A stretch of DNA of 5,038 nucleotides from Acetobacteraceae bacterium (GTDB taxonomy: Bacteria; Pseudomonadota; Alphaproteobacteria; Acetobacterales; Acetobacteraceae): contig PKWQ01000106.1 of the NCBI GenBank assembly GCA_003133265.1, positions 11,507 through 16,544 of the forward strand, in the 5' to 3' direction. Positions 1 through 5,038 of this stretch are shown piece after piece. Within the stretch, counting starts at the first letter, position 1; the number at the start of each line of letters is the position of its first letter. Made by a program: the position numbers and the translations under genes. The notes under the pieces are model-generated. The model made no database searches, was not told the DNA's origin, and saw only the letters and a program-made list of their open reading frames with translations.

Positions 1-770
1 GGCCGGCGCTGATCCTGGCGCCGGCGCTGTGCGGCCTGATCGGCGCGGCGCTTGAGGTATGGGGGCTCCGCCGTGTGCACCATAACGGGCATATAGCGGA
101 GCTTCTGTTCACCTTCGGGCTGGTGTTCATCATCGGCCGCGGGGTGCAGATGACCTGGGGCATGCTGCCGATGCCGTACCGGGTGCCGGCCCTGCTCGAT
201 TTCCCGCTGTTCACCATCTACCGTGAAAATTTCCCGGCCTACCGCGGCTTCATGCTGCTGATCTCCGCGGGAATGCTGTTCTCCACCTGGCTGCTGCTGA
301 AGAAGACCCGCATCGGCCTGATCATCCAGGCGGCACTCGGCCATCCCGGCATGGTCAGCGCGCTCGGCCACAACGTGCCGGCGGTGTTCACCATCGTGTT
401 CGCCGGCGGTTGCGTGCTGGCGGGGCTCGCCGGCGTGATCGGCGGCAACTATCAGTCGACGGAACCCGGCATGGCCGAGGCAATGGGGCCGATCGTCTTC
501 GTCGTGGTGGTGTTCGGCGGTCTCGGCTCGCTCGCCGGTTGCTTCATTGCCTCGATCATTATGGGGATGGTGCAGACCTTCGCGGTGGTGATCGACTATT
601 CCTTCGCCGATCTGGTGGCGCCGCTCGGCATCAGCTTCACCGGCGATACTCTGCTGACCGAGATCCTCACCGTGCCGGTGGCGCGGATCGGTGCCCTGCT
701 GCCGTTCGTGATGATGATCCTGATCCTGCTGTTCAGGCCGCGCGGCCTGATGGGAACGCGCGACACATGA
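1..770 (+). CDS. livH: LivH-type ABC importer permease, 3' part
   Basis: This is an inner-membrane permease of the branched-chain amino acid (HAAT) ABC importer family and would form half of the channel with the LivM-type protein. Bases 1-2 finish a codon; the frame is read from base 3 and gives 255 residues to TGA at 768-770. The family is usually about 290-310 residues, so roughly 40-50 N-terminal residues lie off the left edge. The GTG at 75 is internal, because the frame is open and LivH-like from base 3. Support: a conserved stretch starting AELLFTFGL (about 96-122), a cytoplasmic loop ending ALGHNV (about 309-377), VFGGLGSLAG (about 513-542) and a closing hydrophobic segment before LFRPRGLMG. 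The loop reads IIQAALGH where relatives commonly have an Arg-Ala pair, a possible difference in the ATPase-contacting region. The stop overlaps the next start by 4 bp. The substrate cannot be told; family assignment is firm. Confidence 0.93.
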   Translation, partial: PALILAPALCGLIGAALEVWGLRRVHHNGHIAELLFTFGLVFIIGRGVQMTWGMLPMPYRVPALLDFPLFTIYRENFPAYRGFMLLISAGMLFSTWLLLKKTRIGLIIQAALGHPGMVSALGHNVPAVFTIVFAGGCVLAGLAGVIGGNYQSTEPGMAEAMGPIVFVVVVFGGLGSLAGCFIASIIMGMVQTFAVVIDYSFADLVAPLGISFTGDTLLTEILTVPVARIGALLPFVMMILILLFRPRGLMGTRDT

Positions 771-2101
771 CGGAAATCGCGACCAAGGCGAGCCTCGGGG
801 CGGTGCAATCAAGCCGCCGCCGTGGCGGATGGGGCGGCAGTCTCTGGCTGTGGGGTGCGGCCGTGGTGATCGCGGTCGCGGTCCCGTGGGCGTTCTACGA
901 CTGGGCCCACGCCCGCCAGTCCGGGTTCGTGCTGTCGATGCTGAGCCAGATGGGCATGATGATCATCCTGTCGCTGTCGTACAACATGCTGCTGGGGCAG
1001 GCCGGCCTGTTCTCGCTGTGCCACGCGACGTTCTTCGGCTTCGGCGGCTATGCGACGATCCATTTCCTGAACGCCGCCGCGGACGGCAGCCTGCCGGTGC
1101 CAATAGAGTTCATGCCATTGCTCGCGGGCTTCGCCGGGCTCGGTCTGGCGGCGGTGTTCGGCTATATGGCGACCAAACAGCGCGCGACGGCCTTCGCCAT
1201 GATAACGCTCGGCATCGGCGAACTGGTTGCCACCGCCGCGCTGATGTTCCACCATTTCTTCGGCGGCGAGGGCGGCGTCACCGCCAACCGGATGAGCGGC
1301 AGCAGCCTGTTCGGCCTGTCCTACGCCTCGGGCTTGCAGGTCTATTACCTGATCGTGTTCTGGACCTTCGTATCGGCGATCGCGATGCTGTACCTGACGA
1401 AAACGCCGCTCGGGCGGATGGCGAATGCGTGCCGCGACAATTTCGAGCGGGCGCAGTTCATGGGCTACGATCCGCGCACCGTTCGTTTCCTGCAATTCGC
1501 GCTGTCCGGCTTCTTTGCCGGCATCGGAGGCGGGCTGTACGCGATCACCTATGAGATCGTGACGTTTGACGCGGCGGCCGGCGCGTTGTCGGCCAACGCG
1601 CTGCTGATGGCCTATATCGGCGGCACCACGGTGTTCGCCGGGCCGGTGCTGGGCGCGGTGCTGATCACGCTGTTGCAGAGCGGCGTCAGCCTGATGTCCA
1701 ACTCCTGGCTGATCTATGTTGGCGTGCTGTTCATCGCCATGGTGATCTTTGCGCCCGGCGGCATCGCCGGCATGCTGCTCGCCCACGCCCCTATCGCCCG
1801 TGCCGGCCGGTTGCGCCGGCTGGCGGTGCCCTACGCGCGTATCGTGCCGCCCGGGCTGGCGACGATCGTTGGTTTCGTCGGGCTGGTGGAACTGCTGTCG
1901 TTCCTGACCATCGGCCAGGCACAGGGCAAGAGTCTGGTGCTGCTCGGCCAGAAGATCGACATCACTGCCCTGCAGCCCTGGCTGATAGCCGCGTTCCTGC
2001 TGCTCGGCGGCGGCGTCTGGCTGCGGTTCGAGGCGGCGTCGTTCCATCGTGTCTGGACCGCGCTGACCGCGGACCTCAAGCGCGAGCGGGCATCCGCATG
2101 A
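767..2101 (+). CDS. livM: LivM-type ABC importer permease with extended C-terminus
   Basis: This 444-residue inner-membrane permease is the second channel subunit of the importer. The start is the ATG at 767, which overlaps the upstream stop as ATGA. The same frame is open back to 410, but that stretch lies inside livH and is not LivM-like. After a basic cytoplasmic N-terminus (RRR at 17-19) come a membrane segment near residues 26-44, a second near 54-75, and the family signature LGQAGLFSLCHATFFGFGGY at 76-95. The cytoplasmic coupling loop is near 216-235 and contains GRMANACRDNFERA. The usual family end, APGGIAGM, is at 329-336. About 108 further residues follow, with hydrophobic segments near 361-383 and 405-419 and a charged tail (LKRERASA). 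Many homologues stop soon after APGGIAG; E. coli LivM is about 425 residues but, as I recall, carries its extra length at the N-terminus. Third codon positions are very GC-rich. Confidence 0.94.
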   Translation: MTEIATKASLGAVQSSRRRGGWGGSLWLWGAAVVIAVAVPWAFYDWAHARQSGFVLSMLSQMGMMIILSLSYNMLLGQAGLFSLCHATFFGFGGYATIHFLNAAADGSLPVPIEFMPLLAGFAGLGLAAVFGYMATKQRATAFAMITLGIGELVATAALMFHHFFGGEGGVTANRMSGSSLFGLSYASGLQVYYLIVFWTFVSAIAMLYLTKTPLGRMANACRDNFERAQFMGYDPRTVRFLQFALSGFFAGIGGGLYAITYEIVTFDAAAGALSANALLMAYIGGTTVFAGPVLGAVLITLLQSGVSLMSNSWLIYVGVLFIAMVIFAPGGIAGMLLAHAPIARAGRLRRLAVPYARIVPPGLATIVGFVGLVELLSFLTIGQAQGKSLVLLGQKIDITALQPWLIAAFLLLGGGVWLRFEAASFHRVWTALTADLKRERASA

Positions 2102-2865
2102 CCGCGCTCGCTCTGCGCGACGTGCGCAAGAATTTTGGTCCGACGGAGATCATTCGTGGCGTGACGCTGGATATCGCGGCGGGCGAGCGTCATGCGATCA
2201 TCGGGCCGAACGGCGCCGGCAAGACGACGCTGTTCAATCTGATCAGCGGCCGTTTCTCGATCAGCGGCGGCGAGATCCTGTTGAACGGCACGCGCGTGGA
2301 TGGGTTGGCGCCGCATCGCATCAACCGCATGGGGCTGTCGCGCAGCTTCCAGATCACCAACATCTTCCCCAAGCTCAGCGTATTCGAGAACCTGCGCTGC
2401 GGCGTGCTCTGGAGTCTGGGTTACAAGTACACCTTCCTGAAGTTTCTGGCGAATCTGGACGACGCCAACGCGCGTGCCGATGAGCTGATGAAAATGATCA
2501 AGCTCGACAAAAAGCACGACGTCCTGGCCATCAACCTGTCTTACGCCGAACAGCGCGCGCTGGAAATTGGTGTGACGATTTCAGGGGGTGCCAGGGTGAT
2601 CCTGCTGGACGAACCCACGGCCGGCATGAGCAAGTCCGAGACCCAGCGCTTTATCAGCCTGATCAAGGAAGTTACCGTGGGCAAGACCCTACTGACGGTG
2701 GAGCACGATATGGGCGTGGTGTTTGGCCTGGCTGACAAGATTGCCGTGGTGGTATATGGCGAAGTCCTTGCCTTCGACCTCCCTGATGTCGTGCGCGCCA
2801 ACCAGCGCGTTCAGGAGGCCTACCTCGGTTCCTCGGTGACAGACCAACAGGCAGGGGGGCGTTAG
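2098..2865 (+). CDS. livG: LivG-type ABC importer ATPase
   Basis: This 255-residue cytoplasmic nucleotide-binding subunit would pair with the LivF-type protein to power import. The ATG at 2098 overlaps the livM stop as ATGA, so translation is probably coupled; no strong Shine-Dalgarno is seen. Visible motifs: Walker A GPNGAGKT at 36-43, Q-loop Gln at 85 (SRSFQITNIFP), signature LSYAEQR at 147-153, Walker B plus catalytic Glu VILLDE at 167-172, D-loop AGMS at 175-178, and switch His 203 in VEHDM. Length and the C-terminal EAYLGS match LivG. The oddity is Ala150, where the ABC signature (LSGGQ; LAYGQ in E. coli LivG) normally has its conserved Gly. All other catalytic residues are present. Synonymous codon choice changes across the gene: in a hand count about 18 of 121 codons in the first half end in A or T, against about 33 of 135 in the second half. 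Confidence 0.95.
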   Translation: MTALALRDVRKNFGPTEIIRGVTLDIAAGERHAIIGPNGAGKTTLFNLISGRFSISGGEILLNGTRVDGLAPHRINRMGLSRSFQITNIFPKLSVFENLRCGVLWSLGYKYTFLKFLANLDDANARADELMKMIKLDKKHDVLAINLSYAEQRALEIGVTISGGARVILLDEPTAGMSKSETQRFISLIKEVTVGKTLLTVEHDMGVVFGLADKIAVVVYGEVLAFDLPDVVRANQRVQEAYLGSSVTDQQAGGR

Positions 2866-2895
2866 CTTGAAACACCCCCACATACGCGGCCCGGC

Positions 2896-2900
2896 GGGAG
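2896..2900 (+). promoter_or_regulatory. Ribosome binding site of livF
   Basis: GGGAG lies 7 bases upstream of the ATG at 2908, inside the 42-bp gap after livG. It supports that ATG as the livF start and shows that livF, unlike livM and livG, does not depend on an overlapping stop/start for initiation. No promoter is evident in this gap, so livF is probably cotranscribed with livHMG. Confidence 0.7.
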
Positions 2901-2907
2901 TCCTGAC

Positions 2908-3603
2908 ATGCTGAAAATCGACAATCTGCACGCCTTCTACGGCAAGAGCCATGTGTTGCATGGGGTTTCGTTCGAGGTCCACCCCGGCGAAATCGTGGCC
3001 CTGTTGGGGCGCAACGGATCGGGGCGATCCACCACGGCCAAGGCAATCATGGGTCTGGTGCATTGCGAAGGATCGCTGCGCTGGAAAGACCAGGAGACAT
3101 TGGGCAAAAAGGCCTACGAAATCGCCCATTCAGGCATTGGCTATGTGCCCGAGAGTCGGGACATCTTTCCCGGATTGACGGTTCACCAAAATCTGTTGCT
3201 GGGTCAAAAAGGCTCGGGCAAGGAGTGTCGCTGGTCGTTTGATGACATGTACCAGATGTTTCCGCGTCTCAAGGAGCGCCAGCACACCGAAGCCGGCGTC
3301 TTGTCAGGCGGCGAGCAGCAGATGCTGACCCTGTGCCGCACGCTGATGGGCGATCCCGATCTGATCATCATTGACGAACCCACCGAAGGTCTGGCACCCA
3401 AGATTGTCGAGCGGGTCGGGGAGTACATCAAGAAGCTCAAGGACCGGGGTATTTCGGTTCTGCTGATCGAGCAGAAGCTGACCATTGCCATGGCGATTTC
3501 CGATCGGGCTCTGGTCATGGGGCACGGCAGTATCGTGTTTCAGGGCACGACCGCCACGCTGCGGGCTGACAACGACATCCGCAAGGAATGGCTTGAAGTG
3601 TGA
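2908..3603 (+). CDS. livF: LivF-type ABC importer ATPase with Lys-to-Arg Walker A
   Basis: This 231-residue cytoplasmic ATPase is the partner of the LivG-type subunit. The start at 2908 has a well-spaced GGGAG site, and the protein opens directly with the family pattern MLKIDNLHAFYG. Motifs: Walker A GRNGSGRST at 34-42, in which the invariant Lys is Arg40; GYVPESRDIFP at 78-88, the usual LivF version of the Q-loop region; signature LSGGEQQ at 132-138; Walker B and catalytic Glu LIIIDE at 152-157; and Gln189 in IEQK at the switch position, where LivF proteins generally have Gln rather than His. The C-terminus, IRKEWLEV, is intact and there is no frameshift. Otherwise undamaged coding and conserved motifs argue that Arg40 is a lineage trait rather than decay. 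The overall style resembles Burkholderiales homologues that I recall near beta-oxidation genes. Base composition is lower in GC than livH and livM. Confidence 0.95.
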   Translation: MLKIDNLHAFYGKSHVLHGVSFEVHPGEIVALLGRNGSGRSTTAKAIMGLVHCEGSLRWKDQETLGKKAYEIAHSGIGYVPESRDIFPGLTVHQNLLLGQKGSGKECRWSFDDMYQMFPRLKERQHTEAGVLSGGEQQMLTLCRTLMGDPDLIIIDEPTEGLAPKIVERVGEYIKKLKDRGISVLLIEQKLTIAMAISDRALVMGHGSIVFQGTTATLRADNDIRKEWLEV

Positions 3604-3616
3604 GTTGCGGGTAACC

Positions 3617-3634
3617 TTGTCCCTGTTGAGACAA
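3617..3634. other. Weak imperfect inverted repeat after livF
   Basis: TTGTC at 3617-3621 pairs with GACAA at 3630-3634. One further pair is possible after a mismatch, leaving a 4-base loop. It lies 14 bases past the livF stop. It is short, has no following T-tract and is not convincing as an intrinsic terminator; it may be chance. No other terminator is visible between livF and the next gene, so readthrough from the liv operon remains possible. Confidence 0.25.
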
Positions 3635-3640
3635 TGAATC

Positions 3641-3653
3641 GTTGCACTGCAAC
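3641..3653. promoter_or_regulatory. Perfect palindrome over the -35 region, candidate operator
   Basis: GTTGCA-C-TGCAAC is a perfect 6+6 inverted repeat around one central base in the non-coding gap upstream of the FadB-like gene. It covers the proposed -35 hexamer (3642-3647), so a bound protein would block or contact RNA polymerase there. The form TTGCA-N-TGCAA is of the kind bound by small dimeric regulators such as the MarR or TetR families. The regulator is not in the window and its identity is not known. The symmetry is seen directly; the function is inferred. Confidence 0.45.
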
Positions 3654-3669
3654 ATAAAACTCCTAAAAT
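3642..3669 (+). promoter_or_regulatory. Candidate sigma-70 promoter of the FadB-like gene
   Basis: TTGCAC (3642-3647) and TAAAAT (3664-3669) are separated by 16 bases. The -10 box matches five of six consensus positions; the -35 box matches three of six (the leading TTG). The surrounding stretch (about 3651-3700) is the most AT-rich part of the gap. Transcription would begin near 3675-3677, giving a leader of about 40 bases with a good ribosome binding site. Both boxes are flanked or overlapped by palindromes, which fits a repressed promoter. Confidence 0.45.
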
Positions 3670-3676
3670 CAAAATC

Positions 3677-3688
3677 GAACGATCGTTC
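3677..3688. promoter_or_regulatory. Perfect 12-bp palindrome at the predicted transcription start
   Basis: GAACGATCGTTC is perfectly self-complementary and begins 8 bases after the candidate -10 box, at about the predicted +1. Uninterrupted palindromes in this place are typical operators of TetR-type repressors, and TetR-family control of fatty-acid degradation genes (the FadP and PsrA types) is known in proteobacteria. Assignment to such a regulator is inference; no regulator gene is in the window. Its centre is about 35.5 bases from the centre of the upstream palindrome. Confidence 0.5.
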
Positions 3689-3701
3689 TTTTTCTTCTTT
3701 C

Positions 3702-3707
3702 AAGGAA
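3702..3707 (+). promoter_or_regulatory. Ribosome binding site of the FadB-like gene
   Basis: AAGGAA follows a pyrimidine-rich run and ends 7 bases before the ATG at 3715. It fixes that ATG as the start; the protein opens with a crotonase-type first strand just after it. Confidence 0.7.
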
Positions 3708-3714
3708 CACCAGC

Positions 3715-5038
3715 ATGACGGCAGAATACAAAGTTCACGGCGATATCGCGGTGATCACCATGAACAATCCCCCGGTCAATGGCCTGGGTTATGCGACACG
3801 GCTCGGCATTGCCGATGGCCTGTCCAAAGCCAACGCGGATGTGGCCGTCAAGGCCATCGTCATCACCGGCGCCGGCAAGGCTTTTTCTGGCGGCGCCGAC
3901 ATCAAGGAATTCGGCACGCCCAAAGCGCTGCAGGAGCCCCATCTTTTGAGCGTGATCCTGGCCGTTGAGAACTCGTCCAAACCGGTGATTGCCGCGATTC
4001 ATTCGGTGGCCATGGGCGGTGGGCTGGAACTCGCACTCGGCTGCCACTACCGCCTCGCCGCGCCTGGCTGCAGCGTGGCGTTGCCCGAAGTCAAGCTGGG
4101 CCTGCTACCTGGCGCTGGTGGCACACAGCGCCTGCCGCGCGTGCTGGGGGTTGAGCCGGCGTTGAACATGATTGTGAGTGGCGAGCCGGTCAAGAGCGAG
4201 ATGCTGGCTATGTTGCCCGGGCAAAAGCTGTTTGACAAAATGGCAGCTTCGGCTGAATCCCTGAATGATGAAGCGCTGGTTTACGCCCGCGCAGTGGCCG
4301 ATGCACGGCCTCTGCCGCTGGTGCGCAATCTGCCCTGTAAACACCCCTTAGGCGACGCTTACTTCCAGTTTGCGCGCAACATGGTCAAGGGCAGGTCCAA
4401 AAACTTCCCAGCGCCGCTCAAATGCGTCGAGGCCGTTGAAGCCGCCAGCAAGCAAAAATTTGATGATGGCATGGTGACGGAGCGCAATCTTTTCATCAAC
4501 CTGATGTTCTCGCCCGAGAGTCGGGCTTTGCGTCATATCTTTATGGCTGAACGTGCGGCATCGAAAATACCCGATGTGCCCGTCGATACTGCACAACGTG
4601 TTATCAACTCTGTTGCAGTGATTGGTGCCGGCACCATGGGCGGCGGTATTTCGATGAACTTCCTGAACGCGGGCATTCCAGTGAAGATGCTGGAAATGAA
4701 GCAAGAAGCGCTGGACCGTGGCATCGCCACCATCCGCAAAAACTACGAAGCGCAGGTCAAAAAAGGCAAGCTCAAACAAGACAAGTATGAGCAGCGCATG
4801 AGCCTTTTGAGCACCACGCTGAGCTACGACGACCTCAAGGGTGCGGATATGGTGATTGAGGCCGTGTTCGAGGAAATTGGTGTGAAAGAAGCAGTGTTTA
4901 AAGAGCTGGATCGAGTGATGAAGCCCGGTGCCATTCTGGCGTCCAACACTTCAACGCTGAATGTGAACAAAATCGCGTCTTTCACCAAGCGTCCACAGGA
5001 TGTGGTGGGCATGCACTTCTTCAGCCCGGCCAACGTGA
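3715..5038 (+). CDS. fadB: Enoyl-CoA hydratase/3-hydroxyacyl-CoA dehydrogenase, 5' part
   Basis: This is a bifunctional beta-oxidation enzyme: the N-terminal crotonase domain hydrates trans-2-enoyl-CoA, and the dehydrogenase domain oxidises 3-hydroxyacyl-CoA with NAD. The frame stays open for 441 codons to the right edge; the final TGA letters are out of frame. The family is about 700 residues long, so more than a third is missing. In the crotonase part, SGGADIKEF (58-66) and MGGG (100-103) form the oxyanion-hole region, and Glu105 and Glu125 align with the two catalytic glutamates of E. coli FadB (119 and 139). The NAD-binding fold starts at about 300 with GAGTMG (304-309) and an acidic Glu327 ending the second strand. 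SNTS (410-413) and the catalytic His434 in GMHFFSP follow; the dehydrogenase's partner Glu lies beyond the edge. FadB, FadJ and peroxisomal-type enzymes share this layout, so the symbol is approximate. The gene has its own candidate promoter and palindromes. GC is the lowest in the window towards the right end. Confidence 0.93.
   Translation, partial: MTAEYKVHGDIAVITMNNPPVNGLGYATRLGIADGLSKANADVAVKAIVITGAGKAFSGGADIKEFGTPKALQEPHLLSVILAVENSSKPVIAAIHSVAMGGGLELALGCHYRLAAPGCSVALPEVKLGLLPGAGGTQRLPRVLGVEPALNMIVSGEPVKSEMLAMLPGQKLFDKMAASAESLNDEALVYARAVADARPLPLVRNLPCKHPLGDAYFQFARNMVKGRSKNFPAPLKCVEAVEAASKQKFDDGMVTERNLFINLMFSPESRALRHIFMAERAASKIPDVPVDTAQRVINSVAVIGAGTMGGGISMNFLNAGIPVKMLEMKQEALDRGIATIRKNYEAQVKKGKLKQDKYEQRMSLLSTTLSYDDLKGADMVIEAVFEEIGVKEAVFKELDRVMKPGAILASNTSTLNVNKIASFTKRPQDVVGMHFFSPANV

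Noticed and set aside
410..766. Upstream extension of the livM frame
   Set aside because: It overlaps conserved livH coding in another frame, and its translation is Arg-rich and unlike LivM; the ATG at 767 with the ATGA overlap is the natural start.
75..770. GTG at 75 as the livH start
   Set aside because: The frame is open and hydrophobic, LivH-like, from base 3, so the gene enters from the left edge and this GTG is an internal Val codon.
809..2047. Long open frame on the - strand (412 codons), with others at 1831-2517 and 2689-3129
   Set aside because: They are antisense to livM, livG and livF, are rich in Arg, Gln and His, show no recognisable domain, and are expected where high-GC third positions suppress stops on the opposite strand.
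3202..3225. A second P-loop-like string, GQKGSGKE, at LivF residues 99-106
   Set aside because: It lacks the Ser/Thr after Lys and lies in the segment between the Q-loop and the signature, not after a beta strand, so it is unlikely to rescue the Arg40 change.
3617..3634. Intrinsic terminator after livF
   Set aside because: The stem is only about five pairs with a mismatch and there is no T-tract, so it is kept only as a weak inverted repeat.
3147..4525. The 14-base string GCCCGAGAGTCGGG at 3147-3160 and again at 4512-4525, itself a CCCGA/TCGGG hairpin
   Set aside because: Both copies encode Pro-Glu-Ser-Arg in the same codons within unrelated conserved proteins; protein constraint plus chance explains it.
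2562..4885. The 14-base string GGAAATTGGTGTGA at 2562-2575 and 4872-4885
   Set aside because: It lies inside two unrelated coding regions without symmetry or shared flanks; a chance match is the simplest reading.
5031..5038. TGA at the very end as the stop of the FadB-like gene
   Set aside because: The gene reads AAC GTG followed by a single A, so this TGA is out of frame and the gene continues past the window.

Overview
The window holds the end of a branched-chain amino acid/amide-type (HAAT, Liv) ABC importer operon and the start of a beta-oxidation gene, all on the + strand. In order: the C-terminal 255 residues of a LivH-type permease (start lies off the left edge), a complete LivM-type permease, a complete LivG-type ATPase, a complete LivF-type ATPase, a 111-bp intergenic region with a candidate promoter and two perfect palindromes, and the first 441 codons of a bifunctional enoyl-CoA hydratase/3-hydroxyacyl-CoA dehydrogenase (FadB/FadJ class), cut by the right edge. 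No RNA gene, mobile element or CRISPR array was seen.

The high GC content, dense packing and the style of LivF and the FadB-like protein suggest a proteobacterium. From memory of protein families, not a search, the closest match is Burkholderiales/Comamonadaceae-like Betaproteobacteria. livH, livM and the first half of livG are clearly richer in GC, especially at third codon positions, than the rest of the window. This could reflect a mosaic origin or an assembly join.

livH-livM and livM-livG each overlap by 4 bp (ATGA), so they are almost certainly translationally coupled. livF follows after 42 bp with its own good ribosome binding site. LivH and LivM would form the membrane channel, and LivG and LivF the ATPase pair on the cytoplasmic face. 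The periplasmic binding protein that would set the substrate is not in the window. The FadB-like enzyme would hydrate 2-enoyl-CoA and oxidise 3-hydroxyacyl-CoA. Its position after the importer suggests, without proving it, that the importer takes up a carboxylate that is activated and beta-oxidised.

Nothing here is a wholly new system. The most interesting points are: (a) LivF has Arg in place of the invariant Walker A Lys, and LivG has Ala in place of the key signature-motif Gly; in the usual head-to-tail ATPase dimer both changes fall in the same composite ATP site while the other site stays canonical; (b) two palindromes overlap the candidate promoter of the beta-oxidation gene; (c) LivM carries a C-terminal extension of about 108 residues with two extra predicted membrane segments; and (d) composition shifts inside livG.
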